Origin: Irpex lacteus
Lineage: Eukaryota; Basidiomycota; Agaricomycetes; Polyporales; Irpicaceae
DNA length: 64,000 nt
Direction of reading: 5' to 3'
Assembly (NCBI GenBank): GCA_001986395.2
Contig: MQVO02000024.1
Span: 1-64,000, forward strand
The translations under genes were made by a program, and so were the position numbers. Under the pieces are notes generated by a model. That model saw only the letters and a list, made by a program, of their open reading frames with translations. It had not been told where the DNA came from and did no database searches. Shown here one piece after another: positions 1-11,302 of this stretch. Numbering within the stretch: position 1 is the first letter of the stretch; every line of letters starts with the position of its first letter.

Positions 1-2420
1 GCATTCGCGGCCGTCTTCTCGGTCAGCGCAACGCAGGTGATGCACAGGCCCGACAACTACAAGGAGCCTCCTCACAAATTCACTGAAGGCCATGTCACTC
101 CTCAAGTTATTCACAAGCGTGCTGGCGCCAAAGTCAACATGGCCTACTTCACGAACTGGTTTGTTGCTCGCTCTGCTTGACTACGTGCTACGTGCTGACT
201 GAAAATTGTAGGGGTATCTACGGTGCTAACTTCCGTATGTTTTATTGTTTCGTTTTCTCGAATGGCGAATGCTGATAACCTTATCAGAACCAACCGATAT
301 CAACCCGGCACCTTTAACTCAGATTCTCTACGCATTTGCTGATGTCTCTCCCCGATACGGGAACTATTAGCCTTACTGACTCGTATGCCGACGAGCAGGT
401 GTGTACCCAGAACCCCCTAACATGTAGTATAGTCGCTGATTTCCAGCGCAGAAACACTTCCCAGGTGATTCATGGGATGAAACCGGCAACAACCTCTATG
501 GCTGTCTGAAGCAGGTACGCCTATAACTGCACGTTTCTCATTGGTTCATAATTAACACAAGTCGGTAGCTTTACCTTCTGAAAATGGCTAATAGGTTCGA
601 TCTTCCTTATCTTATGCGGATTCACGTGCTCACTTCTCACAGAAATCTGAAGATCACCCTCTCCGTGGGAGGTTGGACCTACTCTCAAAGCGGTCACTTC
701 AACTTCGTCACCGACGCAACCAAGCGCCAGACCTTTGTTAACAGCGCACTCCAACTGCTCGAGGACTATGGTCTTGATGGACTGGATCTCGACTTTGAGT
801 ATCCTAGTAACGCTGCGCAGGGCCAAGGCTTTGCGGACCTCGTCACGGCGCTTCGTTCGGCTTTCGACAGCTATGCGGCAAAGAAGGGAGACACCACTCC
901 ATACTCGCTCACGGTATGCGACACTCGTTGGGTATACATCGCAAACTTGCTGATGGATATCCCGTAGGCTGCAGTTTTCTGCTGGTTCGGCTAACTACCA
1001 GTACCTCGTTGTACCACAAATGGACAAGGTATGGGTTTAAGTGGGTGAATGAAGCGCTTTGACGACTTACACGTTTCACAGGCTTTGACATACTGGAACC
1101 TGATGGTGTGTTCTGCTACAAACTGACTTTCACGGGGTCCTAACTTGCATTATAGGCATACGACTACGCTGGATCTTGGCTCACCTTTGCTGATAACCAA
1201 GGTAATAATGAATATGTTCATGTTATCGCGGCATTGGCTAACCCATTGGAAACGCAGCCAACTTGTACGGTGGTCAACGCACCAACGTATCCACTGATGC
1301 CGCTGTCAAGTGGTATACCTCACAGGGCGCTACCGCTAGCAAGATCGTCATGGGCATCCCACTCTATGGCCGTGCGTTCGAGGCAACGAATGGCATTGGC
1401 CAACCTTACAATGGAGTATGTTATGATGAATATCTGTATCAAATCCATTTACTCATCTCTATTCACTAGATCGGCCCTGGTACTACTGAGGCTGGTATCT
1501 ACTCGTACAGCACCCTCCCCTTGGCAGGCGCTCAGGTAGGTGACAACGTATAGTGAATATGTATTCTCGCTCATAACATGTTTATGACAGGTGTTCGAGA
1601 ACTTGACTGATGTCACAAGCTACTCCTATGACTCCTCCAAGAAGGAACTTGTCTCGTACGACACTCCCCACATTGCATCACTAAAAGCACAATACGTTAC
1701 TTCAAAGGGACTCGGTGGTAACATGTTCTGGGATGTAAGATCATTCGAATCACTATGGCCACGGCAGTCTGGCTGATATTTTATGAAGCTATCGACAGAC
1801 AAGAAGGGCAGTGACTCCCTTGTCTCGACTACGGCAGGAGTTTTCGGTGCCTTGGATCAAACTCAGGTATGTGAGCTTTCATCATTGTCTTCTACGAGCA
1901 GTCCAGCCAATGTCTCTCGATCAGAACCACCTCAATTACCCGAACAGTAAGTGGGACAACATCCGAAGCAATATGGGCACGAACAGCGGAGGCGGTTCCG
2001 GCACCACATCTGCACCAGGTGGCACAACAACCCACGCAACGACTACCTCGAGCTCAACGTCAAGCGCTCCCACCGGAGGTTCGGGATCATGTGCGGGCGT
2101 TCCTGCTTGGACTTCGGGGGTAGGTATCGCTATCTCTTGTACAATACCGTAGCTCACGCCTTTATCTCGTCCTGCAGGCTGTATTCACTGGTGGCCAGCA
2201 AGCTTCTTACAGTGAGTTTCTACATGCAACTGCAGTCATATCGGAGAACTGATTTTCATCCTAAAGACGGTCACCTGTGGACAGCGAAGTGGTGGACTCA
2301 GGGTGACACACCAGGAGGAGCAGGTACGACAATCGCCCTTACCACATGATATGTAACGTCGAACTTACTCGTCCTTCTTTTACTGCAGCTGGTGTCTGGA
2401 CCGACAACGGTGCATGCTAA
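1..2420 (+). CDS. GH18 chitinase with C-terminal chitin-binding module (5' partial, two frameshifts)
   Basis: Secreted endo-type chitinase that would hydrolyse beta-1,4 GlcNAc chains in cell walls. The window opens inside what looks like a signal peptide end (AFAAVFSVSATQ), followed by a Kex2-like KR site before the catalytic domain (VNMAYFTNW). Seventeen exons can be traced: <1-158, 212-234, 288-398, 452-514, 569-594, 643-913, 968-1028, 1082-1105, 1156-1201, 1258-1415, 1470-1535, 1591-1734, 1789-1866, 1925-2119, 2178-2211, 2267-2323, 2389-2420. SxGG (SVGGW) and the DxxDxDxE signature (LDGLDLDFE, catalytic Glu at 797-799) are present, as is MAYDY. A Gly/Ser/Thr linker (about 1970-2085) leads to a CBM5/12-type module with paired tryptophans (AKWWTQGD). 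Two extra bases, in C350-353 and T975-978, break the frame relative to the neighbouring paralog, so it is either a recent pseudogene or carries homopolymer sequence errors. Confidence 0.85.
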
Positions 2421-3295
2421 ACTGAGATATTCTTTTCTATTCGACATCTTTCTTTCGGATTCGATCTGGGCGTCGGCAGGTAGACCACGTCGCGATGCTT
2501 TGCCCGTGACGCTGTATTTCATTCTATGCAATCATCGCAAATGCAACAACACCCTTTCTCATGCTTCATGTACGTGTGAAGGAGGAAAGATGACAAGGTG
2601 GATATTCGCATTGTTCGTTATGTAGTTTTTTGGTCGTCACAGGGTGGCTCCCTGTTTATTTTGACCATGGACGGTCATACAGCGGCTTATTGCGGAGGAA
2701 CCTAGGTATCGGTCGGGACGTACGTGTCGTGTTCACTTTGACGAACTGCTATTGAAGCTCATTTCTCATCGCTGCAGGTCTCAGGGATCGTCATTGAGTA
2801 TGTTCCTGTGACCACTCCTACAAAAACTCTTGTGTCAAGAGCAAGAGCATGCGATTTGCAATGGGTGTAGTGCAATGCACTGTTAGACAAGAGATGTACT
2901 AGAAGCATGTAAGCACAAGCTTGTTTATGATAGCTAATAGCCTGCAGGAGCTGATGATATTCCACCGTTCAGACTCGCTCATGAATAGGCTGTAGCCAGA
3001 ACTAAAAGGACTGACGTGCACTCAGAGCTCTCTTTCTGGAGGTTGCTCTGTGCTAATGGCGCTTCTTGAGAACCCCACCAGTGAAGCAAGTACTACTCTC
3101 TCATCGTTCCGCCTGTCAAGCGGTACGTGCTTAGGTAATTTTCTCCCGCATTCCCATTCGTCCCCGTCGTCCTCCCACTTCCTTATAAACCTCTCTACCA
3201 GAGGCCTACCTCTCTTCCTCATCTACGCTAGGGTACGTGTCTTGGATGTTGCTTGGATATATGCTTATCATTATCCCAGTTCTCAAAGAGACACG
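2421..3295. other. Intergenic region between the two chitinase genes
   Basis: About 875 bp between the stop of the first chitinase and the most likely start of the second. Short open frames exist but none resembles a known family or has splice-consistent extensions. A frame open from 3050 joins the second chitinase in phase, but its translation is Ser-rich and lacks a convincing signal peptide, so I treat it as leader sequence. Confidence 0.5.
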
Positions 3296-5336
3296 ATGGC
3301 CGCGCAAGCGAAAGTCAACATGGCGTACTTCCCCAACTGGTGTGTGGTGTTCAGAGCGTTCCGTATTGCTCACCCCAATCTCGGTCCAGGGGCATATACT
3401 CTACTTACAATTTCCGTAAGGCAGCTGTTTCTGATACTAACTCTCAGTCCAGGTTGATGTCATTTCGTAGAGCCCACCGATGTCAATCCTGGTCCTCTGT
3501 CACACATCCTCTATGCTTTTGCTGATATTTCACCTGACACCGGCGTCATCAGTCTGACAGATTTGTACGCTGACCAGCAGGTCAGCTATCCTATCTATTT
3601 ATCAGATAGCGCTATTCTTACAAGATATCTCTCTACAGAAGCTGTTCCCGGGAGATAATTCGAAGGAACCAGGTAATAACCTCTACGGATGCCTGAAACA
3701 GGTGAGCACCCAGTGCCCTGGCTAAATGATAATGCCACTAATTAGTTCACTGTCAGTTCTATAAAATGAAGCTGGCGAATAGGTAACCTCGTCTTTGCAG
3801 CTAAGATGCTTAGAGCCTGAGATTTGGTCATTGCGCCTAGAAACCTGAAGATTACCCTCTCCGTGGGAGGTGGAACCAACTCCTCGAATGGACACTTCAA
3901 TTTTGTCACAGATGCAACTAAACGCGCGACATTCGTCAGTAGCGCATTGCAACTGATAGAAGATAACGGCCTCGACGGCCTCGACCTTGATTACGAATAT
4001 CCTAGTACCACTGCACAGGGGCAGGGCTTCGCGGATCTTGTCACTTCGCTGAGGTCTGCATTGGACAGCTATGCTGCAAGCAAGGGTGATAGCGTGCCTT
4101 ATGTAATCACGGTACGCGGTTATGGGCCACTTGATGCTTGACTAAGGCGGGCTTGCACTGACGTTGCTGCGTTTAGGCCGCGGTTTCTGCTAAAGCTTAT
4201 GCGCAGAAGTATCTGGACGTACCACAGATGGACAAGGTATTTTAGATCATTTCACGAGTATTCGGCCTAGTCACAATGCTGCCTAGGCTTTGAGCTTCTG
4301 GAATATTATGGCATATGATTATTCTGGATCATGGACTAGCTACGTGAGTTATGGTTTTCTATCACTCTGAAATTTGTACTGAATCATCGAGGCTCTTGTC
4401 ATAGGTGGACAATCAAGGTCTGCACATCCGACAGACCCTTTACATCGCTCAAATAGTGATGTGTTATGGACCATAGCGAACTTGTATGGTGGCGCGAAAT
4501 CGGGTGTTTCAACGGACAAGGCGGTTCAGTGGTTCCTAACAAACGGAGCTACGGCAAGCAAGATAGTCATAGGTAATTGCCGCAAACTTTGTTAATGCGT
4601 ATGCTCGTGATGGATATAAATACACAGGCATACCGGAATACGGTCGAAGTTTTGAGAAAACGGCCGGTATTGGCCAACCATATAACGGGGTGCGTCTTAT
4701 TCCTCTGGTGATACTGTTAAGTAAGCCTCCAGTGAAATTTTTTGTACTAGGTAGGGCCTGGAACCTATCCGTACAATACCCTGCCATTGGCCGGCGCACA
4801 GGTAACTACCTTGCATATATGCTGTCGTTCTTCTAGAACTATTTGAACCCCAGGTCACCGAAAACTTGACTGATGTCGCAAGTTACTCCTATGACGCCAC
4901 GAAACAGGAGTTTGTCTCATATGATACGGCGCACATCGTGTCTCTGAAAGCGCAATACGTGATCTCGAAGAGTATAGGCGGAAATATGCATTGGCATGTA
5001 GGTCATACTGTCTCTGCCGTAGAGCTTTACATTACTGAACCATAAATTTAAGCTTGCCATGGATAAGAAGGGCAGCGATTCACTCGTTTCGACAAGTGCT
5101 GGGGTGTTTGGCAACATTGACCCAACGCAGGTATGAGCATCAGGTTAATCAGAGAAAACAACCTTCAACGAGTCTCTTAGAACCATATCAATTACCCCAA
5201 CAGTAAATGGGACAACATACGCAATAACCTAGGCTCCAGTAACTCAACCAGCGGAGGCGTTGCAGCCAGGCCTCTCACCGAGGGATCCACGAACGCCATC
5301 CACGATACCAATGATACTCCGGATCCTCTCGTTTGA
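3296..5336 (+). CDS. GH18 chitinase, no signal peptide, no chitin-binding module
   Basis: Paralog of the upstream chitinase with the same exon phases almost throughout and all splice junctions in frame. The start ATG at 3296 gives MAAQAKVNMAYFPNW, so the protein begins directly at the first beta strand of the barrel with no visible secretion signal. The catalytic signature LDGLDLDYE is intact (Glu at 3995-3997), and the MAYDYSG strand and the late NYPNSKWDNIR motif are present. Differences from the neighbour: SVGGG instead of SVGGW, and the strand-8 region reads NMHWH where the neighbour has NMFWD. The protein stops shortly after the barrel in a short tail ending in DTPDPLV, with no linker or CBM5/12 domain. 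It may be a cytoplasmic or wall-remodelling (autolytic) form, or a gene that lost its first exon. The order and orientation indicate a tandem duplication. Activity is uncertain. Confidence 0.82.
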
Positions 5337-5972
5337 ATGTCCGATGTATGCACGTAGCACTGCTTCCCATATTGCGAATGTCTCACCTGACGTCTGCTCT
5401 CCTCTTTGCGCCCATAGACCGCTGGACCCAAGAGTAATCATAAGGCGACATTGGGTGGACGAATGTTGTTTAGACACTGTGCCGAGCTTGCGTGTTTGAC
5501 ATGCCATCCTTACGCTCTCATCTCAGGTGGTCCATTGAAGCTGGCTCAGTGGCAAACATCACGGTCATCTGAACAGCACTTCCACTCTTCCACGTCTCCC
5601 TATTTGTCTGATGCCCCGCTGTATAACCCCTACAATTGATATCTGAGTTGACGAAGATGCGCTTTGAATGGCGTTTACTGCTAACATGAGGTCTTTTTAC
5701 CTCGGCCTTTGAAAAGGACAGCACCCCAATGATGTATGGTGCGGTAGTGATGACAGTCCAACTTTGCTCCAGGGCCGACTAACTCGAGAGCTTCTCAATT
5801 CCAATGTTAGAGTACTTGTGTTATGTCACTGGACGTGGTGATAGTGATGGATAGCAATACAGCGTTTATACGTACAGGCAGTTTATAGATGGTACAGGCA
5901 GCAGTTAGATGATACATTCTTGTTCCACGATTTACTCGGGCACTCCGACTCATTTTCCTCTGCACGTCGAAC
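5337..5972. other. Convergent intergenic region, chitinase 2 / catalase
   Basis: The 3' ends of the second chitinase and of the catalase face each other here. I see no recognisable coding sequence and no remnant of a chitin-binding module, although that is where one would have stood. Confidence 0.5.
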
Positions 5973-7998
5973 TCAAATGTTCTTCGGGAGTTGGAAGCGA
6001 GTTGCCTTCTCAGCGGACGGGACCTGCAGAGGCTTCACGGATGGGTGGTTGATAGCCTTAGCAATGCGGTCGCTGAGATCCTGGTCCACAGCGGCAAAGA
6101 CAGAGACTACAGTTGCATGCCAGTTAGCGATGGTTGTATCTGAAATAACCAGGATATACTTACGCTGCCTCTCCTTGACGGCGGCACTCTTGACGTTGCC
6201 AAAGTGAACGGCGACGTTGTGCACAAAGTGCTCCTTCTGGGTGTCATCGAAGACCTTCTGCCAAAGGGCACGAGGCTGCTCGAAGTCGACTAATTTACAA
6301 AGTCAGCACGATAAGAAGGTTGATCAAGAGATAAGATCATCACTTACGCTCGGTGATGAAGCTCAAGTCAACGTTAGCATGACCGAGCCACAACTCGTGC
6401 TTAGCCTCCTCGTAAGGCTTCTTCTTGTACGTGAGGGGCACAAGGCTGCTTTGGTAGTTAGGGCGCCAGCCCTGGTTATCGATGGCCATGAAACCGTCAC
6501 GCTGGAAGTTGGCAACAGGGACGAGAGGCTTGTTGACTGGGAGTTGCTGGTAGTTGACACCGAGACGGTGACGGTGGGTGTCAGGGTAGGAGAACAGACG
6601 AGACTGCAGGACTGGGTCGGCAGAGGGCTCGATACCAGGGACAAGGTGAGACGGGGAGAACGCAGCCTGTGGTAGAATACATCAGCACTGGATAGTCAAA
6701 GCGATGGTAGGCTAGACCAACCTGCTCGACCTCGGCAAAGTAGTTCTTCGGGTTCTCGTTGAGGACCACGGTACCAATTTGACGCAGAGGGAACTCTGAG
6801 TGGGGCCAGACCTTGGTTAAATCAAGGATGTTGTATCTGAACTTCTCGGCCTGCTCCGGTGTCATAGTTTGCTGTTGAAAACAGAAAGTGGGGTTACATG
6901 ATGCATCAGAATTGGCAATGTCGAAACGTGCTTACCACATAGACATCCCAAGTCGGGAACTTGCCAGCATCGATCTCATCTCTGAGCAACTCAATACCAT
7001 AGTCGGGGTTCTCACCGGCCAGCTTGCCAGCTGTCTCGTTGTCGAGGGTCTGGAAGCCACCTCGGACACGCCAATGGATCTGGGTGTAAACGTACTTGCC
7101 ATCTGCGTTCACGAACTTGAAAGTGTGCCCAGAGTAGCCGTGCATGTGGCTGAAACCGTTGGGAGTGCCACGGTCAGAGAACAGAATCATAACCTGATGG
7201 ATGGACTCGGGGTTCAAAGAGAAGTAATCCTTAAGACGCTGATTGAGTACGCAAAGTCAACGATAAATGGAATCCTCTTACCCAGAACGCGTCAGCATCC
7301 TTCAAATGAGTTTCGGGGTCACGCTTCTGAGTGTGGATGAAATGGGGGAACTTTGTAGGGTCGCGGATGAAGAAGACTGTTTACGCGATGTCAGCTATTA
7401 TTTCGAGGGCAGTGGACGTGAAACGTACTGGGAGTGTTGTTGAACACCCAGTCCAAGTTACCCTCATCGGTCTTCAGCTTGACAGCGAATCCTAAGAGAT
7501 CGAAGTGAACACAAGCGCCTCTCAACATCTCATACGATACATACCACGAGGATCACGGGCAGTATCAGCAGAGCCCAGCTCGCCACCGACTGTTGAGAAT
7601 CGGATCGTGAGAGGGGTCTTCTTGCCCTTTTGGAACAGAGAGGCGCAAGAGATGTCGGAGATGTCGTGAGTAGCCTCGAAGTACCCATGAGCACCAGCGC
7701 CCTTGGCGTGAACCTAAAGGCAATGTCAAGAACAGACTATGACTGCGGAACAGATAAACGTACGACACGCTCGGGAATACGCTCTCTAGCGAAGTGCGCA
7801 AGGGAGTCGATGAGGTTAAAGTCTGTCGAGGTGTGTGAGCAAAGTCATCGGCGTGCAGTGAACGACGTCATTACCTTGGAGGAGCAGAGGGCCGTTTACG
7901 CCGATACGGTGAGCAGCGTAAGGCTCAGCCACGGGGGCACCATTGGACGTGGTGAAAACAGCTCCATCCTTAGTCTCGACGGCTTTCTTGGACGGCAT
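5973..7998 (-). CDS. Catalase (monofunctional heme catalase)
   Basis: Converts hydrogen peroxide to water and oxygen. The start is [17 protein letters not shown] at 7998. Coding exons on the minus strand assemble into a complete small-subunit catalase. In order they show the active-site histidine block ([12 protein letters not shown]), the IRFSTVGGE strand, RDPRGFAVK, the distal asparagine region (VFNNTPVFFIRDP), [21 protein letters not shown], and the proximal heme ligand tyrosine in [12 protein letters not shown] near 6575-6605. The C-terminal helices end in RFQLPKNI with a TGA at 5973-5975. The last intron uses GTAAGT and joins KERQ to LSVFAAVDQ. No PTS1 tripeptide (SKL-like) is present, so cytosolic location is likely. 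A TATA box lies about 77 bp upstream. The length matches the roughly 500-residue class. Confidence 0.93.
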
Positions 7999-8074
7999 TG
8001 TAGAGAGGTAGCTGGTGTGGAATGCAGTACTGAGATAGGAGGCGTACGGGGTGAGAACTGGGGAAACATAGCGT

Positions 8075-8083
8075 CTTATATAG
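8075..8083 (-). promoter_or_regulatory. TATA box of the catalase gene
   Basis: CTATATAAG on the minus strand, about 77 bp before the catalase ATG. Position and sequence fit a fungal core promoter; transcription start is inferred only. Confidence 0.55.
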
Positions 8084-10359
8084 CGGCCTATGAGAAATGG
8101 TGGGATAGTCAGCAGGTGCCTGGTGTGAATGACGCTCTTATTGATCGATTTACACGTGCGGTTTACTCAGCGAGCCTATAACACAGCAATTTGCGATACC
8201 CAAAAATCGAGAAAACTTCCGCGAATCAGTTCCGCGAGGATTATCTTGGATCTAATCCACTTACCGTCGACCGAGGCATGTTCCATCGTCCGAGCACAGA
8301 TTTACCATGCATTTGCATGTCGTCATCGGTTTCAGGTCTACGATGGCGAGTAAGTCTGCGATTTTGCAGTCAGACCACACCACGCGCTACGAGATAGCTG
8401 GAAGACAGTCAGAAGGAGCCAGGCCTATCAAATGGACACGCTATTCTGTCACAGGGAGTCAGCTGGACTGCGAGCGGTTCAGAACCGGAACCCGATTGAA
8501 TTGAACATAGTTCATGTGAGAACTGGAGAGAGCCCCAGAGTGACTTCACGAAGATGACGATTATCTGCAGGGCTTCGGCTATGCACGGGAACATGGTGGG
8601 CTCACAGCCACTGAGTTAGTGGTGACTCGGCTTCGTGAGGAAGGGGGTGCCCAAAGAATGGGCCTTACTAAAGCCTACGGACCGAGATGCGTGACTTTCC
8701 TCGAGTGTATTAGCACATAGCAGATTCGGTGGGAGTCGGACAACGACTGGACGATTGGCGACAACGGCCACCGATGGTTCGGATGGCAAGGCTCAGGATA
8801 CTAGCCAGTGGGTTAGGCAACAACCTCACGTGCGCGTCTTCGTAACGTTAGCAGTCACGAGCTCGTGGATGTAAGCTTGCGTTCTCGGCATAGTTAGGGA
8901 TGTCAGCGTCCTTGGAACAGACAACGTAGCAGGCTAAAGTATTCCAGCCCCAACGAAAGCTTCCGAGGGGCAATTGATCGAAGCCAAACGGTCAGTTTGC
9001 GTGGGAGCCTCTCTCGCAGAACAACCGGATGGTACTCACCATGCTCACCACTTCTTCTCAACTCATCTCTCCGGTAGTTCACGCGTTCTATCTTAAGGAA
9101 CTTTTCGGCAACGACTGAATATTGATACCCATAAAGCATGTATGTATACCGCTTTGGGATCGATTTGAGATACTGAGCTCAGACCCCTGCACAAATCATC
9201 GCATGAAGAATATAGGGGCCCCGCAGCAGTTATATATACCTCCGATACATCGATCGTCCCGTGCAGATATATCTAGTGCTGCCAGTGGCCAATTGAGTCA
9301 CAGAACTCCGTTATGACTAAACGCAAGGACGTGTCTTGTGGACGTCTGCACAGTACTGGCCGGAGTGATGGTTCCCCTGAGTCCAAAGACCGCGATAATG
9401 TGCACACCGCGCATGAATCAATTATGAATTTGTCTGAACAACTGCACTCTCAATAGATACGACGACACTCACAAGTGAACATAGCCCAGACCACCAAAGT
9501 TTGCATGTTCCCGATCCGCACTACAACGTCTCTGACAACGCCGGCTCACTGACAAGTCATTGTTAGAAGCAAGCAGATAGGGGAGTGTACAAATGCAAAG
9601 ATTAGGTGTGTCGCCAGTCACTAGATAAAGTCAGCCCTGGAGATGGTGGTTGTCGTCGTCGACAACGACGACGACCTCAGCTGCAGTGCTCAAACGCTGA
9701 ATCCAGTGACTGGCTTACTAAGGCGCTATTACATAATAGTCACTGTGACAGCTGGCCACGGTAACAGAACCTGCGCACTTTGTGACAGTATATAGTGTGG
9801 GGAATACTGCAGAATGGTTGTGTGTACTGGAGAAGCATGAATCTCTCATGAGCAGGGCCAGTATATACGTACCTACGGCCTGAGTACAGTACTTAGTACG
9901 ATTGTTTGTCAACATTTCGCTGCCTGTAGATCCGCATTTCTTTACTCAGTAAGGATAAGAAGTGGCATGATTCAAGTAGACACATGGGGTATAATCGTGA
10001 AAGTTAGCTGCAAACTTAAACCCAGTATGGACTTAGTGGTCGAAGAGCTATCTTCGCGAGATCACACGCCACAAAGTCCTCCATTACTTAATCGAGATAC
10101 GTGCACGCACAGTTCAGAAACGTAATAGGTCGTTGAACCAGGCTAAATCAATTCAAAGCAAAACATCAAAGTTCGTGAGGCTTCATCAGCGACTTGAGGT
10201 ACGTAGCGGATCGTGAAGAAGAAGAAAAGATTGAGACGAAGTATTAGGTAACTACGTCAGCCGACATTTGAACAAATGACCGTCCATGAGATGCATGAGA
10301 ACTCGAGCTCTGCCTCACAAACTATGCCAACCGCCGGCTACGCATACCGTTACACATCC
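8084..10359. other. Intergenic region, 2.3 kb
   Basis: Lies upstream of the catalase and downstream of the SC15-like gene. Only short, unrelated open frames are visible. A notable hairpin occupies 9613-9714 (separate entry). Nothing else is recognisable. Confidence 0.45.
9613..9714. repeat. About 100-bp imperfect palindrome (hairpin)
   Basis: GCCAGTCACT at 9613-9622 is matched by its reverse complement AGTGACTGGC at 9705-9714. Pairing continues inward imperfectly and the centre is a self-complementary GTC/GAC-rich block (9650-9675). The result would be one long stem. Could be a small MITE, an ncRNA precursor or a chance structure. Confidence 0.6.
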
Positions 10360-11181
10360 TTAGAGAAGGATACCGAGGATACCACCGAGCAAAGAAAGGC
10401 CGAGGTCGGCAATGATGAAACCAAGGTCGCCGAGCAGACCGCCGAGGAGAAGACCAAGACCGGGGAGCAAGAAACCGAGGACGGAAGTGACAGTGAAGAC
10501 GACAGTACCGAGGAGTTGACTGTCGATGATAACATATGTTAGTTCAGCAGTGAAGTGTTTGATCACATGAGTTATACGTACCCGACTTCAACCAAGAGGA
10601 CGTGGATTTCAATGGCCGCAGCGATGGGGTGGGCGGTCAGAATCGCGACAACAGCAGCCAAAGCGGTCAAAACGATCTATCGCATAAATGTTAGAGTAGT
10701 ACGCATGACAACGAGCGGGCTCTTACACGAAGAAGCTCAGCAATAATAGCAGCTACGGCACCGATAGGAATGGGGCCATGGAATGGGAAGTTGGGAGAGA
10801 CTCCGTTGTTGTCGAGAACAACGGAGGAAGGCTGGCCCTGAAGACCCTTGACGTTGGTGACGACGCCGTTCAAGACCGTCTTGATGTTATTGACGATCGG
10901 GGTCACTTTGGCAGTGGTCAGGTCATTAGGACCGAGACCCTCTACAAAATGTGAACCCTTGGTCAATTATAGATGCAGGTGAATATACGATAGTAGTACT
11001 TACGCAACTGCTGAGTGAGCGGGGTGAGGGACTGTGTGGCGCCAGCAAAGATCTGGGGCAAGCTCTGGGGTTGAGCTTTCTTTACGAGAGCACCGGTCTC
11101 AGCATCGCCAGCGGGCGCGGCGAAGACAGAGACGGCGCTGAGCGCAAAGGTGGCGAAGGTAGCGAAGGTCTTGAACAACAT
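10360..11181 (-). CDS. SC15-like secreted protein with hydrophobic C-terminal half
   Basis: A 215-residue protein from four exons (11004-11181, 10727-10941, 10582-10676, 10360-10519), all phases consistent. It begins with a clear signal peptide (MLFKTFATFATFALSAVSV, cleavage near AAPA), continues with a polar half (TTAKVTPIVNNIKTVLNG...), and ends in two very hydrophobic stretches rich in Leu, Gly, Ile and Val (LTALAAVVAILTAHPIAAA and the terminal GLGLLLGGLLGDLG...ILGILL). This architecture matches SC15 of Schizophyllum commune, a secreted protein reported to help aerial hyphae and attachment when the SC3 hydrophobin is absent; the assignment rests on architecture and size, not on an alignment. 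There are no cysteines in the hydrophobin pattern. The second donor is best read as GTAAGA, which keeps the hydrophobic frame open. A TATA box sits about 113 bp upstream. Confidence 0.75.
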
Positions 11182-11293
11182 AGTGATGAGTGCTGTGGCG
11201 GCGCTGGAGGATTGTCTGAGAGGAAAGGTGGTACCCTGAGAGTGGCAAGTGCAGCTACTTGTCAGGATGAGGATTGACAGTAGAGCGTGCTCG

Positions 11294-11302
11294 CCTTTTA
11301 TA
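11294..11302 (-). promoter_or_regulatory. TATA box of the SC15-like gene
   Basis: TATAAAAGG on the minus strand about 113 bp before the ATG, typical of a strongly expressed fungal gene. Confidence 0.55.

Noticed and set aside
6217..6675. 152-codon plus-strand open frame
   Set aside because: Antisense to catalase exons; no motif of its own.
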